The notes: a model not told the origin generated them from the sequence alone. A stretch of 64,000 bases of DNA from Acinetobacter ihumii (GCF_900625095.1 NZ_LR130760.1:1391665-1455664); one strand, 5' to 3'. Shown: positions 29,329-39,525, numbered from the stretch's first letter. A program made the numbers and translations.

Positions 29329-31599
29329 TTAATATTTGACACTATAACTTAGGCCATAAGTACGACCTTGTGCTGGTAAGCTGGAAATTGCACCATATAC
29401 AGGTACAACGGCTTGGCTATACACAGTTTTGTAGTCAGTATTCCATACATTGTAGACTCCAAAGCCGAGGGTGCCTGGACCTGCTTTCGCGCTTGCAATC
29501 ACATCCATAACGGCATAGCCTTTAATTTTGGCAGCAGCATTCGGTTGTACATTGGTATCATAAACGGCTTGGAGTGAATCCTTATAAGCCTTGTCTGTAC
29601 CTTTAATCGCAAGGGTTTGTACACGTAAGCTATTGCCATTTCCATCTTGCCATTCACCAAATACAGTGCCCTTAATAGGTGAAACTTGTAAAGCATTGAG
29701 TTCACGCCATTTTCCACTGGCATCTTTAAATTCACCACGGGTATAGCCTAAAGTACCGCCGACAGTAAATTGTTCAAGTATAGGAAAACTTAAATTGGCT
29801 TCAGCCCCATAAATTCGCTGGTCCGTATCTGCCACATTAACGCTACGATCAGATTTAAACTGGACCACTTTATCAGAGGTGTTGTAAAAACCCGTCAAAC
29901 CTAAATTCAGGCCGTCATCTCCCTGTAAACGCCAACCTAACTCATAACTGTTGACCTTAATTGGTTCAACATTGCTCGATTGCACCACAAAGCCTGCTTG
30001 CACATCACGTAGTACGCGCTGCATATCAGGTAAGCTGAAACCTTGTGAAAAATTGGCAAAAACTTGTTGTTGGTCGCTTAGTTTAAATACAGGCCCAATA
30101 TTAAAGAGTGTCGCATCATGTTTAACTGAACCCGCTGCAATCACCGCAGGATTATAGTTTTGACCTGCTGAAGCACGGTCATCAGCAATTAGCAATTCTG
30201 TAGTTGGTGAAAATGCGTCACTGTCACTTTTAATATGCTGATAGCGAACGCCTGCCTGTACATTTAAGCGATCAGTGAGCGTATAGTCTCCTTGTAAAAA
30301 AGTGCCCAAATTTTCAACTGTTACTTCTGGACCATAGGCAATAGTGGTTCCAGTCGGTCTGATATTTAAACCATTACTGGCAATAAATGTATTTAGACTA
30401 TAACGGTCTGCTTCCTGACTACCCTCTTCACGGTCATAATCGACACCATAAGTCAGTTTTAAATTACGGTTCGCAACATTAAAATTTGATTCCATCGCAG
30501 CGCGAAGACCTGCTACTTTGGATTCATTTTCAGATTGCAGAACAGCGTAATACGGTGCTGCACGTGTATAAGCGGCCGCAAATGGATAGAACCTTGCTTT
30601 TTCATTGCGATAGTAGGTTTCAACATTTAAGATCTGACCAAACAGATTTTCATTACGATATTGTGCATTCACACCATAACGCTCGGTAAATGGCTGGTCA
30701 TCAAGTTGCAACCCTTTCACGGCTTTTAGTGAGGGCTTTGCACCAAATAATACTGCGACATTCTTGCCATAATCTGGACCGTAATCGCTGTCTTGTTCAT
30801 CATTATAATATTGTGCACCCACACTTAAAGATTGTTGATCGGTCAGTTTAAAGGTCATACGTCCATTAACATCAATCGTTTCAGTGTCTGAACGATCTGT
30901 TTGTGCTGGTTCTGGGGCAATCCGATCACCATGACTGTCCTGAATTTCACCACGTTTGGTATAAGTTGCACCTAAAAAACCGCTGAGCGCGCCCTGATTA
31001 AAAGACATGCTTTGCATGGCTTCATAAGCTAAGGCATCATGATTGAATTCGTCGCCCGCCGTAACACCTAATTTGGTTTCAAAGCTGAGGGCTTTGTCAC
31101 TGGCACGCTTGGTAATAATATTGATAATACCGCCAGTTGCCCCAGAACCATAAATACTGGTTGCACCCGAAACCACTTCGATACGTTCGACCATATCGGG
31201 GCTGATACTATTGAATTGGCGTGACAAATCACGCGAACCTGTTTGTGGTACACCGTCAATCATTACCAAAATCTGACGACCGCGCATGGTTTGACCATAG
31301 TTACTGGTGGTTCCACTACTTGCACCTAATGATGGAATCAATTGCGCCAAAATATCTGCAATTTTACGTCCTGCCGCCGCCTGTTGCTGGATTTGAGCCT
31401 GATCTATCGATTGAACGGTTCCTGCAATTTCAGCAATACTTTGCGCCGAACGTGTCGCGGTCGTCACAATGGGCGCCAATTGTTGGGTGGTCTGTAGCGT
31501 CTGCTGTGTATCCCCCGATACTTGTGTATCAGCATAAAGCTGAACACTGACAGCAAGACTTAATACAGTGATTGATGTAGCAAATGAACGATGTTTCAT
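29329..31599 (-). CDS. actA: TonB-dependent siderophore receptor (ferric acinetoferrin receptor candidate)
   Basis: Outer-membrane receptor of 756 residues: signal peptide ending near LYADT, a TonB-box-like APIVTTATR, a plug domain (about 45-165, with VMIDGVPQTG and VSGATSIYGSGATGGIINIITK), then the 22-strand barrel ending in an aromatic residue (KY). It is the last gene of the siderophore operon, 8 bp after the MFS gene, and no separate promoter fits in between. The substrate is inferred from the adjoining biosynthesis genes, which match the acinetoferrin layout. Confidence 0.9.
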   Translation of the reverse strand: MKHRSFATSITVLSLAVSVQLYADTQVSGDTQQTLQTTQQLAPIVTTATRSAQSIAEIAGTVQSIDQAQIQQQAAAGRKIADILAQLIPSLGASSGTTSNYGQTMRGRQILVMIDGVPQTGSRDLSRQFNSISPDMVERIEVVSGATSIYGSGATGGIINIITKRASDKALSFETKLGVTAGDEFNHDALAYEAMQSMSFNQGALSGFLGATYTKRGEIQDSHGDRIAPEPAQTDRSDTETIDVNGRMTFKLTDQQSLSVGAQYYNDEQDSDYGPDYGKNVAVLFGAKPSLKAVKGLQLDDQPFTERYGVNAQYRNENLFGQILNVETYYRNEKARFYPFAAAYTRAAPYYAVLQSENESKVAGLRAAMESNFNVANRNLKLTYGVDYDREEGSQEADRYSLNTFIASNGLNIRPTGTTIAYGPEVTVENLGTFLQGDYTLTDRLNVQAGVRYQHIKSDSDAFSPTTELLIADDRASAGQNYNPAVIAAGSVKHDATLFNIGPVFKLSDQQQVFANFSQGFSLPDMQRVLRDVQAGFVVQSSNVEPIKVNSYELGWRLQGDDGLNLGLTGFYNTSDKVVQFKSDRSVNVADTDQRIYGAEANLSFPILEQFTVGGTLGYTRGEFKDASGKWRELNALQVSPIKGTVFGEWQDGNGNSLRVQTLAIKGTDKAYKDSLQAVYDTNVQPNAAAKIKGYAVMDVIASAKAGPGTLGFGVYNVWNTDYKTVYSQAVVPVYGAISSLPAQGRTYGLSYSVKY

Positions 31600-31607
31600 G
31601 ATAATCC

Positions 31608-32837
31608 CTAATTAATAGTGGGGTTTGTTTTTGATTTTCTAACAATCATCTGAGACAAAATGACACTCACAACTGAAGCAATGGCAAGCACGATATAAAA
31701 ATTGCCATAGCCCAGCCCTTTGGCTAAAAAGCCAGAAAAAGCACCTCCTAAGAAATAAACCAGTAATTCAAAACACACCAGAATAGTGAAATCAGTTCCC
31801 GCCTGTTGTTTCGAGCTGTTCTGCATGAAATAAGCATAAAGTGCAGTCATAGCAATGTAGCGAATGGCTAAAATGACAATGACAAAAAGCCCCAACAAAC
31901 CCTGCCAGACATCAAACCAACTGAGTAAAATCGCCAGCCCAATTACGGCGTAGACCACGGTTCTTAACCAGCCTGCCCAAATCAGAAGTTGAGTCGCTGC
32001 TAATTTTTTCAGTAAAAATGCCGCAGTTACCGCAGCCAATAAGCCCACCAATGCCCCAAACACTGACATCAATACCCCAATTTCTGTCAGAGACCAGTGT
32101 TGATCAATCAGCATCGGATTCAGCATGGCCATGGCAGGTGCTTCAACAAAGCGATAACACAGGATCAGCAGCAAAGCCCAACGAATTTCAGGGCGTTTAA
32201 ACGCATTTTTTAAACTGGGTGGCTGTTTGAATGCAGTTTGCTGCGGAGCTTCTTTAATTTGCGAGATAGCCAGCATAGTGAGCGCGGTCAAGGCCGCCAA
32301 ACTGCACAACGCAACTTGCCAACCATAATGTTGATAAAGCCACAAAGTTGCAGCACCACCAATCATGCTTCCCAAAGCCACACCGATACTTTGTGCCATA
32401 CTGCCCAAACGGTATTCAGACTCCGCCAGTGTCTCTACCGTATAACCATCAATGGCAATGTCCTGTGTGGCTGCAAAAGTGGATATCCACAAACCAACAA
32501 GCACGAATACCCAGATGCCATAGTTAAACTGAGTCATGGCAAGCATAATGACGCCAGCAACCAGCGCAAGCTGTGTAAACAGCAACCACGTTTTGCGTTT
32601 CCCCAGTTTTTGCAGATAAAAACGATCCAATACGGGTGCCCAAAAGAATTTAAACGCCCACGGTATGTAAAGCAGTGAAAGCATGCCAATCCAGCGCAGA
32701 TCGACACCTTGATGCCTTAAAATGGCGGGCAATGCCACATTGTAAAAATACAAGGGCAAAGCATGCGCCAGATATAAAATGACAATGACTCCGAGCCCCA
32801 ATGCCGAGACAGATGTCAATGATTTTGAATTCGTCAT
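31608..32837 (-). CDS. actC: MFS transporter of the siderophore operon
   Basis: About 12 hydrophobic segments with MFS loops (DRFYLQKLGKRKTWLLF after segment 2; IAIDGYTVETL in the middle), resembling AmpG/RhtX-type carriers. I start at ATG 32837, which overlaps the previous stop as ATGA; the longer frame adds an unlikely cytoplasmic tail. The likely job is moving the siderophore across the inner membrane: import in the RhtX manner or export. Which one cannot be told from the sequence. Confidence 0.85.
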   Translation of the reverse strand: MTNSKSLTSVSALGLGVIVILYLAHALPLYFYNVALPAILRHQGVDLRWIGMLSLLYIPWAFKFFWAPVLDRFYLQKLGKRKTWLLFTQLALVAGVIMLAMTQFNYGIWVFVLVGLWISTFAATQDIAIDGYTVETLAESEYRLGSMAQSIGVALGSMIGGAATLWLYQHYGWQVALCSLAALTALTMLAISQIKEAPQQTAFKQPPSLKNAFKRPEIRWALLLILCYRFVEAPAMAMLNPMLIDQHWSLTEIGVLMSVFGALVGLLAAVTAAFLLKKLAATQLLIWAGWLRTVVYAVIGLAILLSWFDVWQGLLGLFVIVILAIRYIAMTALYAYFMQNSSKQQAGTDFTILVCFELLVYFLGGAFSGFLAKGLGYGNFYIVLAIASVVSVILSQMIVRKSKTNPTIN

Positions 32838-33223
32838 GTGATTTGCGTCGTGCATAATGACCTCTGCACCGCCCATTGCAGTGCATCTGTTTTTGATAAA
32901 CTGACAAAATAAGGAACTTTCCATGCCTGTTGTAAAGCAGGCGTATCCAGACGAATACGATCCTCTTCATCTTGGGCAATACGAGCAAGTCCAAGACAAT
33001 ATTGAAAAAAAAGCGCCTTATAGCATTTGTACCAACGCGACTGAATTTCCCGATAATCTTCTGGAAATTCAGTTTCTGGCAAAGTGTGCATGACCAGTAC
33101 AAAATTCTGTTTCTGATCTAGCAAAACCTGTATCTGAGACAACCAATCTTCAAATTCGACACTTGAAACCTGTCCTGAAAACTGCATATCGAGGATCTGA
33201 ATACAACAACTACTCAAGGTCAT
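32834..33223 (-). CDS. actB: Small protein of the siderophore operon, unknown function
   Basis: 129 residues, soluble, no signal peptide. It has ILDMQFSGQVSSVEFEDWLSQIQVLLDQKQNFVLVMHT, a layout that recalls a STAS-like or SpoIIAA-like alpha/beta unit, then a helical C-terminal half. ATGA overlaps on both sides tie it into the operon. The position matches the small gene at the head of the transport part of the A. haemolyticus acinetoferrin cluster as I recall it, so the symbol is tentative. Its role is not known. Confidence 0.65.
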   Translation of the reverse strand: MTLSSCCIQILDMQFSGQVSSVEFEDWLSQIQVLLDQKQNFVLVMHTLPETEFPEDYREIQSRWYKCYKALFFQYCLGLARIAQDEEDRIRLDTPALQQAWKVPYFVSLSKTDALQWAVQRSLCTTQIT

Positions 33224-33855
33224 ACGTTATACTCAGCCGATAAATTCTGTTTTTTATGCTGCTGCGAACGAATAAGATCATCTTCAAACTTGTTATAAAA
33301 TTTATCTCGATAGCAGAAGTACAACATGGCTGTTTTTTCCGCCATCGGAATCAAGCGCTGGGCTTCGTAACACAGCCCTTCGACCACAGCCGCATAAGGC
33401 TTCACAGTATGGTCAGGTTCACCCACAATCTTGATTGATTGGGCATGTTCAAAAATATAAAAACTTAATAATCGGATGGTGGGGCGTAGATAGCCTTTAC
33501 CAAAAGCAGACTTTTCACCAAAAAGTAAATGCCAACCGAGATCATGCTCATGACCGTCATAGTATCGTCCCAGACGATCACGTTTACCTTCATAAATTTC
33601 GGTATAACCAACATCTTGCCCGTCAATCCCAACAATCAATAAGCGTTGATGATCATCAGCCAGCATTTTGTCGAAATACACACTTAGCTCTAATTCTGTT
33701 TTGTTGAGTTGCCACTGTGGAATCACATGTGGTTCATGCATCCATTTATGAAGTAACGCCATATCTTGTGGATACTGCACCTGACGCAAATAATATTGAG
33801 TACCTTCCTCAAAATATTCGTAATAATCGGGGAGCTGTTTTGAAATTGTATGCAT
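33220..33855 (-). CDS. acbD: Siderophore N-acyltransferase (GNAT, AlcB/IucB-like)
   Basis: Transfers an acyl group from acyl-CoA to the hydroxylamine nitrogen, making the hydroxamate iron ligand. 211 residues with the features of the Acetyltransf_8 family: RQVQYPQDMALLHKWMHEPHVIPQW at the start, GYTEIYEGKRDRLG, and HDLGWHLLFGEKSAFGKGYLRP. In acinetoferrin the acyl group is 2-octenoyl on each diaminopropane arm. That this enzyme uses a medium-chain acyl donor is inferred from the cluster. It sits 7 bp after the second synthetase gene. Confidence 0.88.
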   Translation of the reverse strand: MHTISKQLPDYYEYFEEGTQYYLRQVQYPQDMALLHKWMHEPHVIPQWQLNKTELELSVYFDKMLADDHQRLLIVGIDGQDVGYTEIYEGKRDRLGRYYDGHEHDLGWHLLFGEKSAFGKGYLRPTIRLLSFYIFEHAQSIKIVGEPDHTVKPYAAVVEGLCYEAQRLIPMAEKTAMLYFCYRDKFYNKFEDDLIRSQQHKKQNLSAEYNV

Positions 33856-33862
33856 GTTTATC

Positions 33863-35710
33863 TCATCCCTCAGCCATTTGAATATGGTTAGATTTAGTAT
33901 TTAATTGATGTTTCCAATCTGCCAAGGTTTGTTCACTTACAGGATTTGGCATTGGATCAAGAAAAACAGGAACAGGACGCTCTGCTTCATCGTTATAACT
34001 TGTTGTAAAAAGACGAACCCGATTCAGACAAATTTTTTCAAACTCAGGACGTAAGATTGAAAATTGTTCAATACGATCTACAAGTTCAGGATGCGCCTCA
34101 TGCAAGCGGACAATACTATCTTGAATGGTTTGCCAGAAATCCAGCTCGCTGTATTGTGGAAAATCCTGCAAAAATACATTGGCAATATAGCGATAGTGCA
34201 CCATAAATAAGCCCGTAAAAATAAAGTGACTCAACTCTAAGGCACTGTGTCGCAATAAAATCGAACCTTCTTCGGGCAAATCATTCAGCTCAGGAAAGTC
34301 CTGATCGACCAGATTTACATCATCAATAAAATCTTTAAGAACCAACGCTTTTGGAACACCATTTTCATGTACCAACATGGTATTTTCGCCATGCGGGGAG
34401 AATGCCAAACCATAACGATATAAACAGATCAAAAGTGGCGTCAGACAGACGTCGGCAAACTGTTTAAGCCAAGCTATTGGGCTCAGTTGAGAAGCGTCAA
34501 TCAAGGTTTGTAGAATAGAGCGACCAGCTAAATCTCGATGTAATAACGCGGCTTGAGATAAAACTTGCTGACCTGCGGCAATATGCGGATCAACACTTTC
34601 ACGCCACAAACAGCCAAACAACTCTTTAAACTGATATGGCACCCCGTCTATACGATCAAAACATGGCTGATGAATGGTTAAAGTGGCGATTTCTCCCAGA
34701 AAAATCACCCCACTTTTTTGTAAATCTGCATCATTTGCCACAATATTTTTTAGCCAACCGGTTACAGCTGGTGCCGCCAGATTTCGTTTGGATGGCAAGC
34801 CACGATAAACCGCGGTATTAAAAATACTGACTGGCAGTTTGATATAATGCCTTGTTGGATTACTGATATTGCATAGGGTTCTAATCGATTGCATCGGGAC
34901 AAAACTATCTGAGCTAATATCCAGTTCCACAATCTTTTGATCAACAATTTCATTGGCATAAGTGGCGACCAGCCATTGATGCCATTGCCATGCATGCACG
35001 GGAATTAAATAGTAATCCTGTGCATTTAAGCCTTTTTGAGCAAGCTTCTGTACAAAACTTTGTAGTTCTTTGGCATCAAACTCATGTTGATATAGCGTGT
35101 TGGCATTCCAGTCTTGGGTAGATCGATAATTAGCAAGATCACGGTGTACTGCCAACCAAAGTACTTTCACTACGGGTGACAATTCAGGTGCAGCATTAAG
35201 ATAATCATCATAGCCAAAGCCCATACGACCTTTACTCATAATCAGCCATGGATGCCCACGTAACATCCCTTCAATCTGATGATGTGGCTGCGTTAAAACG
35301 GCATTACTATTTAAGCGTTTCTCATCAAAAAGATGCGCCTCTGCCAGCCATGTATTGTTCATTTCTTTAATCAGATAAGCTTGGGTAAATGGCTTCACCT
35401 GAGCTGCTTGTGCTGCTGCAACAATAAACTCATGTAAATTCCATGCACTCTGATCCATGTCTAAAGAGTTAATATCTGCCTGACTCACATCACGAACAGA
35501 ACCCGACTGAATATTCCAATGACCCAATAAATAACGATGCCCACGAAATTGATAGCTACGATCTGCTAACTGTAATTGATAGAGCCCCTGTCCAAGTGAT
35601 TCGACTTGCAGAATTTCTTCATATAAAAACTCTGCAATTGCCATTTCGATTAAACGCTGTCCAGCCGCTCTCCATTGCTGCTGGTTAATTTGTAACTGTG
35701 CAAAACTCAT
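33863..35710 (-). CDS. acbC: NIS siderophore synthetase (IucA/IucC family)
   Basis: ATP-dependent synthetase that joins citrate to an amine or hydroxylamine. 615 residues with the family signatures HPWLIMSKGRMGFGYDDYLNAAPELSP, IPVHAWQWHQW, SIRTLCN...KLPVSI (ATP site) and FSPHGENTMLVHENGVP. Its C terminus carries the FhuF-like iron-coordination segment region (LNRVRLF). ATGA overlap with the hydroxylase gene upstream. With the 37.2-kb paralogue it would build the two amide bonds on citrate. Confidence 0.92.
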   Translation of the reverse strand: MSFAQLQINQQQWRAAGQRLIEMAIAEFLYEEILQVESLGQGLYQLQLADRSYQFRGHRYLLGHWNIQSGSVRDVSQADINSLDMDQSAWNLHEFIVAAAQAAQVKPFTQAYLIKEMNNTWLAEAHLFDEKRLNSNAVLTQPHHQIEGMLRGHPWLIMSKGRMGFGYDDYLNAAPELSPVVKVLWLAVHRDLANYRSTQDWNANTLYQHEFDAKELQSFVQKLAQKGLNAQDYYLIPVHAWQWHQWLVATYANEIVDQKIVELDISSDSFVPMQSIRTLCNISNPTRHYIKLPVSIFNTAVYRGLPSKRNLAAPAVTGWLKNIVANDADLQKSGVIFLGEIATLTIHQPCFDRIDGVPYQFKELFGCLWRESVDPHIAAGQQVLSQAALLHRDLAGRSILQTLIDASQLSPIAWLKQFADVCLTPLLICLYRYGLAFSPHGENTMLVHENGVPKALVLKDFIDDVNLVDQDFPELNDLPEEGSILLRHSALELSHFIFTGLFMVHYRYIANVFLQDFPQYSELDFWQTIQDSIVRLHEAHPELVDRIEQFSILRPEFEKICLNRVRLFTTSYNDEAERPVPVFLDPMPNPVSEQTLADWKHQLNTKSNHIQMAEG

Positions 35711-37185
35711 AAAGATTTCTCGTGCTGAAAAACATGGGATAAGACTTGTTTAAGCTTGGATCTATTTTTTTGAAGATGTGGCAAATGAGGCGCAGGTCTA
35801 CGCTGCTGCCCCAGATTTGCTATTCTATGATCGGTTTTGCTTGGATAAGACTCGTCCACTGTTGTAGCAGGATGATTAAATTGAATATTTGGATTCTGGC
35901 TTAAGTGAAAGTGCTGGAAGGTTTGAGGCTGATCTCCCAACTCATAAAGCCTTTCATTTGCCAACTGATTAGCAATCACCGCAGCACGGTAAGCTCCCAA
36001 TCCTAGATCGGGTGTTCCCACACCATGACTATGCATTTCCAGATTTTGAACAAAAATATTGCCATTGGCGAAATGCTCAAGCTGATAATCTTGAGTAATT
36101 TTCCAGTGATTTTTCTGGTCTCGTTGAATAAATGCAGCAATTTTTTCCATAAAGTGAAAATGAGGCGTGCGATAGCCTGTTGCCGCAATCACATGATCAG
36201 CATCCAGATAAAACGTCTGTTGTGTGTTTTTATGCACAAAGTGCAAACGGATTTGCTCATTGGGCATGAGCATCGCTTCCACTAACTCACAGCAACTGTG
36301 CAAATGCGTATTCAGCGATGGATTCAAAATACTACGTTGATATAGTTTTTGATAAATCTCACGAATGGTTTTTGCACTGATCCCTTTATAAAGCAATGCT
36401 TGTTGTGCCAACTGACTATGTTTGACTTTTTCATCGAGATGATAAAAATGTTGTAGATAATCAGGACTAAAATGCTCTAATCCTAACGGCGCATATTCCA
36501 TTGGAAAAAATCCGCTGGAACGGGTAAACCAGTGCAACTCAATATTTTGATCCGGCTGATTATTTTGCAGCTCAAATAGATCCAGAAATACTTCAGCAGC
36601 AGACTGTCCAGAACCCAACACCACCACATTGCCAGTCACATCTGCTTTATTTTTAAAAAGATAATGCGCCGAATGTAAGCATTTCTCGGCATGATTTTTT
36701 GCAATATCAGTCAAACAAGAAGGTAAGTTCGGAACATGACCCGTTCCAATCACCAATTGTTTACAGCGATAGTGCTGCTTAATCCCTTGCTGTTCAACAG
36801 TGACCTGAAAACCTGAAGTCATTGCTTCAATTTCCAAGACTTGAGACTGATACTGAATATGATCGAGTTGTGCCGCAACCCATTGGCAATATTGATTGTA
36901 TTCTTGTCGGGGAATATGCGACTGTTCAAGAAAGTAAAACTTATACAGCCGCTGTTGATGCTTCAAATAATTTAAAAAACTATATGGACTGGTGGGATCA
37001 ACCATCGACACCAGATCGGCCATGAAAGGCACTTGCAACATGGTGTTGGGTAATTGCATTCCCGCATGCCAGTCAAAACGATCTTTTTGCTCAAAAAATA
37101 AATAATCAAGCTGGGTTTTATCTTGCAATAAACTGGCTAAACTTAAATTAAATGGCCCTAAGCCAATGCCAATAAAATCAAGCAT
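35707..37185 (-). CDS. acbB: Flavin-dependent N-hydroxylase (lysine/ornithine monooxygenase family)
   Basis: FAD- and NADPH-dependent enzyme that hydroxylates the amine of the siderophore precursor, here probably 1,3-diaminopropane. An FAD loop GIGLGPFNLSLA is at residues 6-17, an NADPH loop VLGSGQSAAEVF sits near the middle, and ATGYRTP is typical of the class. The 492-residue length is slightly above IucD. Overlaps both neighbours (8 bp with the upstream synthetase, 4 bp with the next). Confidence 0.92.
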   Translation of the reverse strand: MLDFIGIGLGPFNLSLASLLQDKTQLDYLFFEQKDRFDWHAGMQLPNTMLQVPFMADLVSMVDPTSPYSFLNYLKHQQRLYKFYFLEQSHIPRQEYNQYCQWVAAQLDHIQYQSQVLEIEAMTSGFQVTVEQQGIKQHYRCKQLVIGTGHVPNLPSCLTDIAKNHAEKCLHSAHYLFKNKADVTGNVVVLGSGQSAAEVFLDLFELQNNQPDQNIELHWFTRSSGFFPMEYAPLGLEHFSPDYLQHFYHLDEKVKHSQLAQQALLYKGISAKTIREIYQKLYQRSILNPSLNTHLHSCCELVEAMLMPNEQIRLHFVHKNTQQTFYLDADHVIAATGYRTPHFHFMEKIAAFIQRDQKNHWKITQDYQLEHFANGNIFVQNLEMHSHGVGTPDLGLGAYRAAVIANQLANERLYELGDQPQTFQHFHLSQNPNIQFNHPATTVDESYPSKTDHRIANLGQQRRPAPHLPHLQKNRSKLKQVLSHVFQHEKSL

Positions 37186-38962
37186 AGCGTAAATCCTCTT
37201 GTTTGATCATGAGAGGATTCGGCAGTTCAACGTAAACGGATTGATGCTCAACAGGCGCAATCAACTCATCCAGTTCATGTAAACGGGTTAGCAGATTGCC
37301 TTTGTAAGGTAAACTATCCTTATATAACAATCCTTTTAATAAGGAACTGTCTGGATATTGCTGGAGTAATATAATTAAGGATTGTTGCAGTCTTACCAAT
37401 AAATCATCTTCAGACACATAGCCTGTTGTAGCAATCGCATTAATCAAGCCAAATAAAGTATTACCAAAGAAATAATAGCTAAAACGTTCATCAACAAAGC
37501 TTTGCGGCCCAACTGCATGTGCTTTTTCATTGAGTTCAGGGAACTGTTCAAGCACTTTTTCTGCCCGTTCTTCAATATAATAAAATCCCTGATTGTCACG
37601 TAACCAGATATTTTTTGGTTTAAAGTTTTCCAGTTCAAGCAAAACATTCTGCTGATGTGATTCAAATGCCATGCCATATTCATGGTACAGATACATCAAT
37701 GGCTGTAAGCTAATCTCTAAAAAGTCGTTAAACCATTCCCGTGCAATCTGTTGATGTGTGAGCAATGGATGTTGCTGATGGATTTTGTCAAATAAACTAT
37801 TAAAACGATTCAACGGTTTAGCTGGATGATCCTGACATAACGAGGCGATGCAGGTGATCTGATCATTCTTATGAAAAGGCTGCTCTCTAAAAATACAAAT
37901 ACTTTCATTAATTACTTCATCATCAAGTTTCAGCGCAATCCACGCTGGATCATTGACCGCTTTCAATGTTGGACAATTTTTTAATATCTGTTCACCCAAA
38001 ACGCTATGCCATAAACGATGGGTCAACTCGCCACGATGACATTCTTTCGCCAGATTGACCCGAATCGAATTGGTAATCATCACGGACAACGAGGGTTTGA
38101 GCATCCACGGCGAGGAAAAACTGGCCAATGTCCGAACAGAAGTGGTTGGATAAAAATTTACACCTTGTAAACCAAGATCAATCAATCGAGATTTTTGCTT
38201 AAACTGACCGTACCATTTTTTACTTTGTAGATAACGCGCTTGCCACGGATGTAAAGGCAACAATTTATAATGCGCATAATTTTCACACAACCGCAGATCT
38301 GCTTCTGACATTTGCCATTTTAAATAATCTTTCAGTTGGGTAGAAATGAGTTCGCCTTCTGCACAACCTTCAGCAATCAAATCTGGATGAACTAACCAAA
38401 AATGAAGCGGTGTTTGACCTTGATACTCAGGTGAAAACTTATACCAGTCTTCATGAATAAAACCAGTACGACTTTTGGGAGCGGGATGCATACTATGTCC
38501 CAACAACAAAGCTTGTTCAGATTCGATAAAGTTTTGTTCAGCCGCAATTAATCCATCAAAATCTTCCGCTCGATAACTTAAAAACTGTTGTAAGGCATCA
38601 CGGCTTTGTATCCAGCGTTCAATAAGGGAGGCAGCATCAAGCTGATTTTCAGCATGTGATACCAATTCTTCCAACAGAATTGTAGCAATCGTCACCATAC
38701 TTACATTTTGAATCTGCTGGTTGATCCAAAGTTTTGGAAGCGATGCTAAACGATGTCGCCCCACTCGACTGACATAAGATAAAGCCACCAGCACTTGGGC
38801 GTTTAAACTTTCGATTGGAATAACAAGTAAGGTCAAGCCTCGGCTAAACCATTGTTGGGGAGAGTTTTGTTGAAAGTCTTCGAGTAAATGCCCTTTCGCA
38901 GTTTCCTGCGTATAAGCATTGACGAGATGTTGCATCGCCAAACGATTGGCAAGCTCTTTCAT
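37178..38962 (-). CDS. acbA: NIS siderophore synthetase (IucA/IucC family), first gene of the operon
   Basis: 594 residues with GHSMHPAPKSRTGF (substrate-citrate pocket), LLPLHPWQARYL, TSVRTLASF...LKPSLSVMITNSIRVN and YEHGMAFE-like YEYGMAFESHQQN. These are the class signature in the same order as the paralogue at 33.9 kb, but with a differing N terminus, as expected for a synthetase acting at the other step. AGAGGA precedes the ATG. A near-consensus Fur box lies 109 bp upstream, so the seven-gene operon should be iron repressed. Confidence 0.92.
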   Translation of the reverse strand: MKELANRLAMQHLVNAYTQETAKGHLLEDFQQNSPQQWFSRGLTLLVIPIESLNAQVLVALSYVSRVGRHRLASLPKLWINQQIQNVSMVTIATILLEELVSHAENQLDAASLIERWIQSRDALQQFLSYRAEDFDGLIAAEQNFIESEQALLLGHSMHPAPKSRTGFIHEDWYKFSPEYQGQTPLHFWLVHPDLIAEGCAEGELISTQLKDYLKWQMSEADLRLCENYAHYKLLPLHPWQARYLQSKKWYGQFKQKSRLIDLGLQGVNFYPTTSVRTLASFSSPWMLKPSLSVMITNSIRVNLAKECHRGELTHRLWHSVLGEQILKNCPTLKAVNDPAWIALKLDDEVINESICIFREQPFHKNDQITCIASLCQDHPAKPLNRFNSLFDKIHQQHPLLTHQQIAREWFNDFLEISLQPLMYLYHEYGMAFESHQQNVLLELENFKPKNIWLRDNQGFYYIEERAEKVLEQFPELNEKAHAVGPQSFVDERFSYYFFGNTLFGLINAIATTGYVSEDDLLVRLQQSLIILLQQYPDSSLLKGLLYKDSLPYKGNLLTRLHELDELIAPVEHQSVYVELPNPLMIKQEDLRYA

Positions 38963-39070
38963 CGGGATATCCTCTAAAATAGAGTAAAATAAGTGACAAT
39001 TCCGCCAGTCACCTAAATTAGCTTTTGATTTTTCTTAAAACTACAAACTGCTCATAGGCAGCAAAAACAC

Positions 39071-39089
39071 GATAATGATAATAATTAAC
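39071..39089. promoter_or_regulatory. Fur box of the siderophore operon
   Basis: Matches the 19-bp Fur consensus (GATAATGATAATCATTATC) at 17 of 19 positions, upstream of the first synthetase gene. No second Fur box was seen inside the operon. Confidence 0.85.
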
Positions 39090-39295
39090 ATTTTCATATG
39101 CAATTTATTAAAGAATTATTATAATTTGGTTAAAAATATATAACACGCTGATAAATATAAATTATTTACAAATAATACTTTTTATATTATGTGAAATATC
39201 TCATGATATAAAACAATTAAATAATGACTAAACATTGAGAATCTTGATAAAAAATCCATAAAAGAAACAATGGATTAAAAACTTATTCAGTAGAT

Positions 39296-39525
39296 TAATT
39301 GGCTAAGTGATTCATCTTCCATATTTTTTAAATAGGTTAGGCTTGATTCTGGGTTATATCGACCAGTAAGAGAGTAAGTGATTTGTGCTGTACGCTGTAT
39401 CTAGCTGGAATCAAAAAATTTAAAGTGCTCAATAGCCAAAAAATTTTAGATAAATTTAGTCTATTCTTGGACTGCCCCAAATTCCACTGTCTTAGATTAG
39501 CGTTCAGCCTTTGAGTATCAGACAA
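39296..39525 (-). pseudogene. Possible decayed coding remnant in the 870-bp gap
   Basis: The gap 38963-39832 holds the Fur-controlled promoter at its left end and no intact gene. On the minus strand a 62-codon frame opens at 39525 and reads protein-like (SDTQRLNANLRQWNLG). After a one-frame shift near 39420 it continues as RTAQITYSLTGRYNPESSLT and ends QLIY-stop near 39300, as if a single C-terminal domain had taken a frameshift. I cannot name the parent gene. Confidence 0.3.

Noticed and set aside
32834..32924. MFS start at 32924 with a 29-residue cytoplasmic tail
   Set aside because: The ATG at 32837 forms an ATGA overlap with the preceding stop, as elsewhere in this operon, and gives a normal MFS start.
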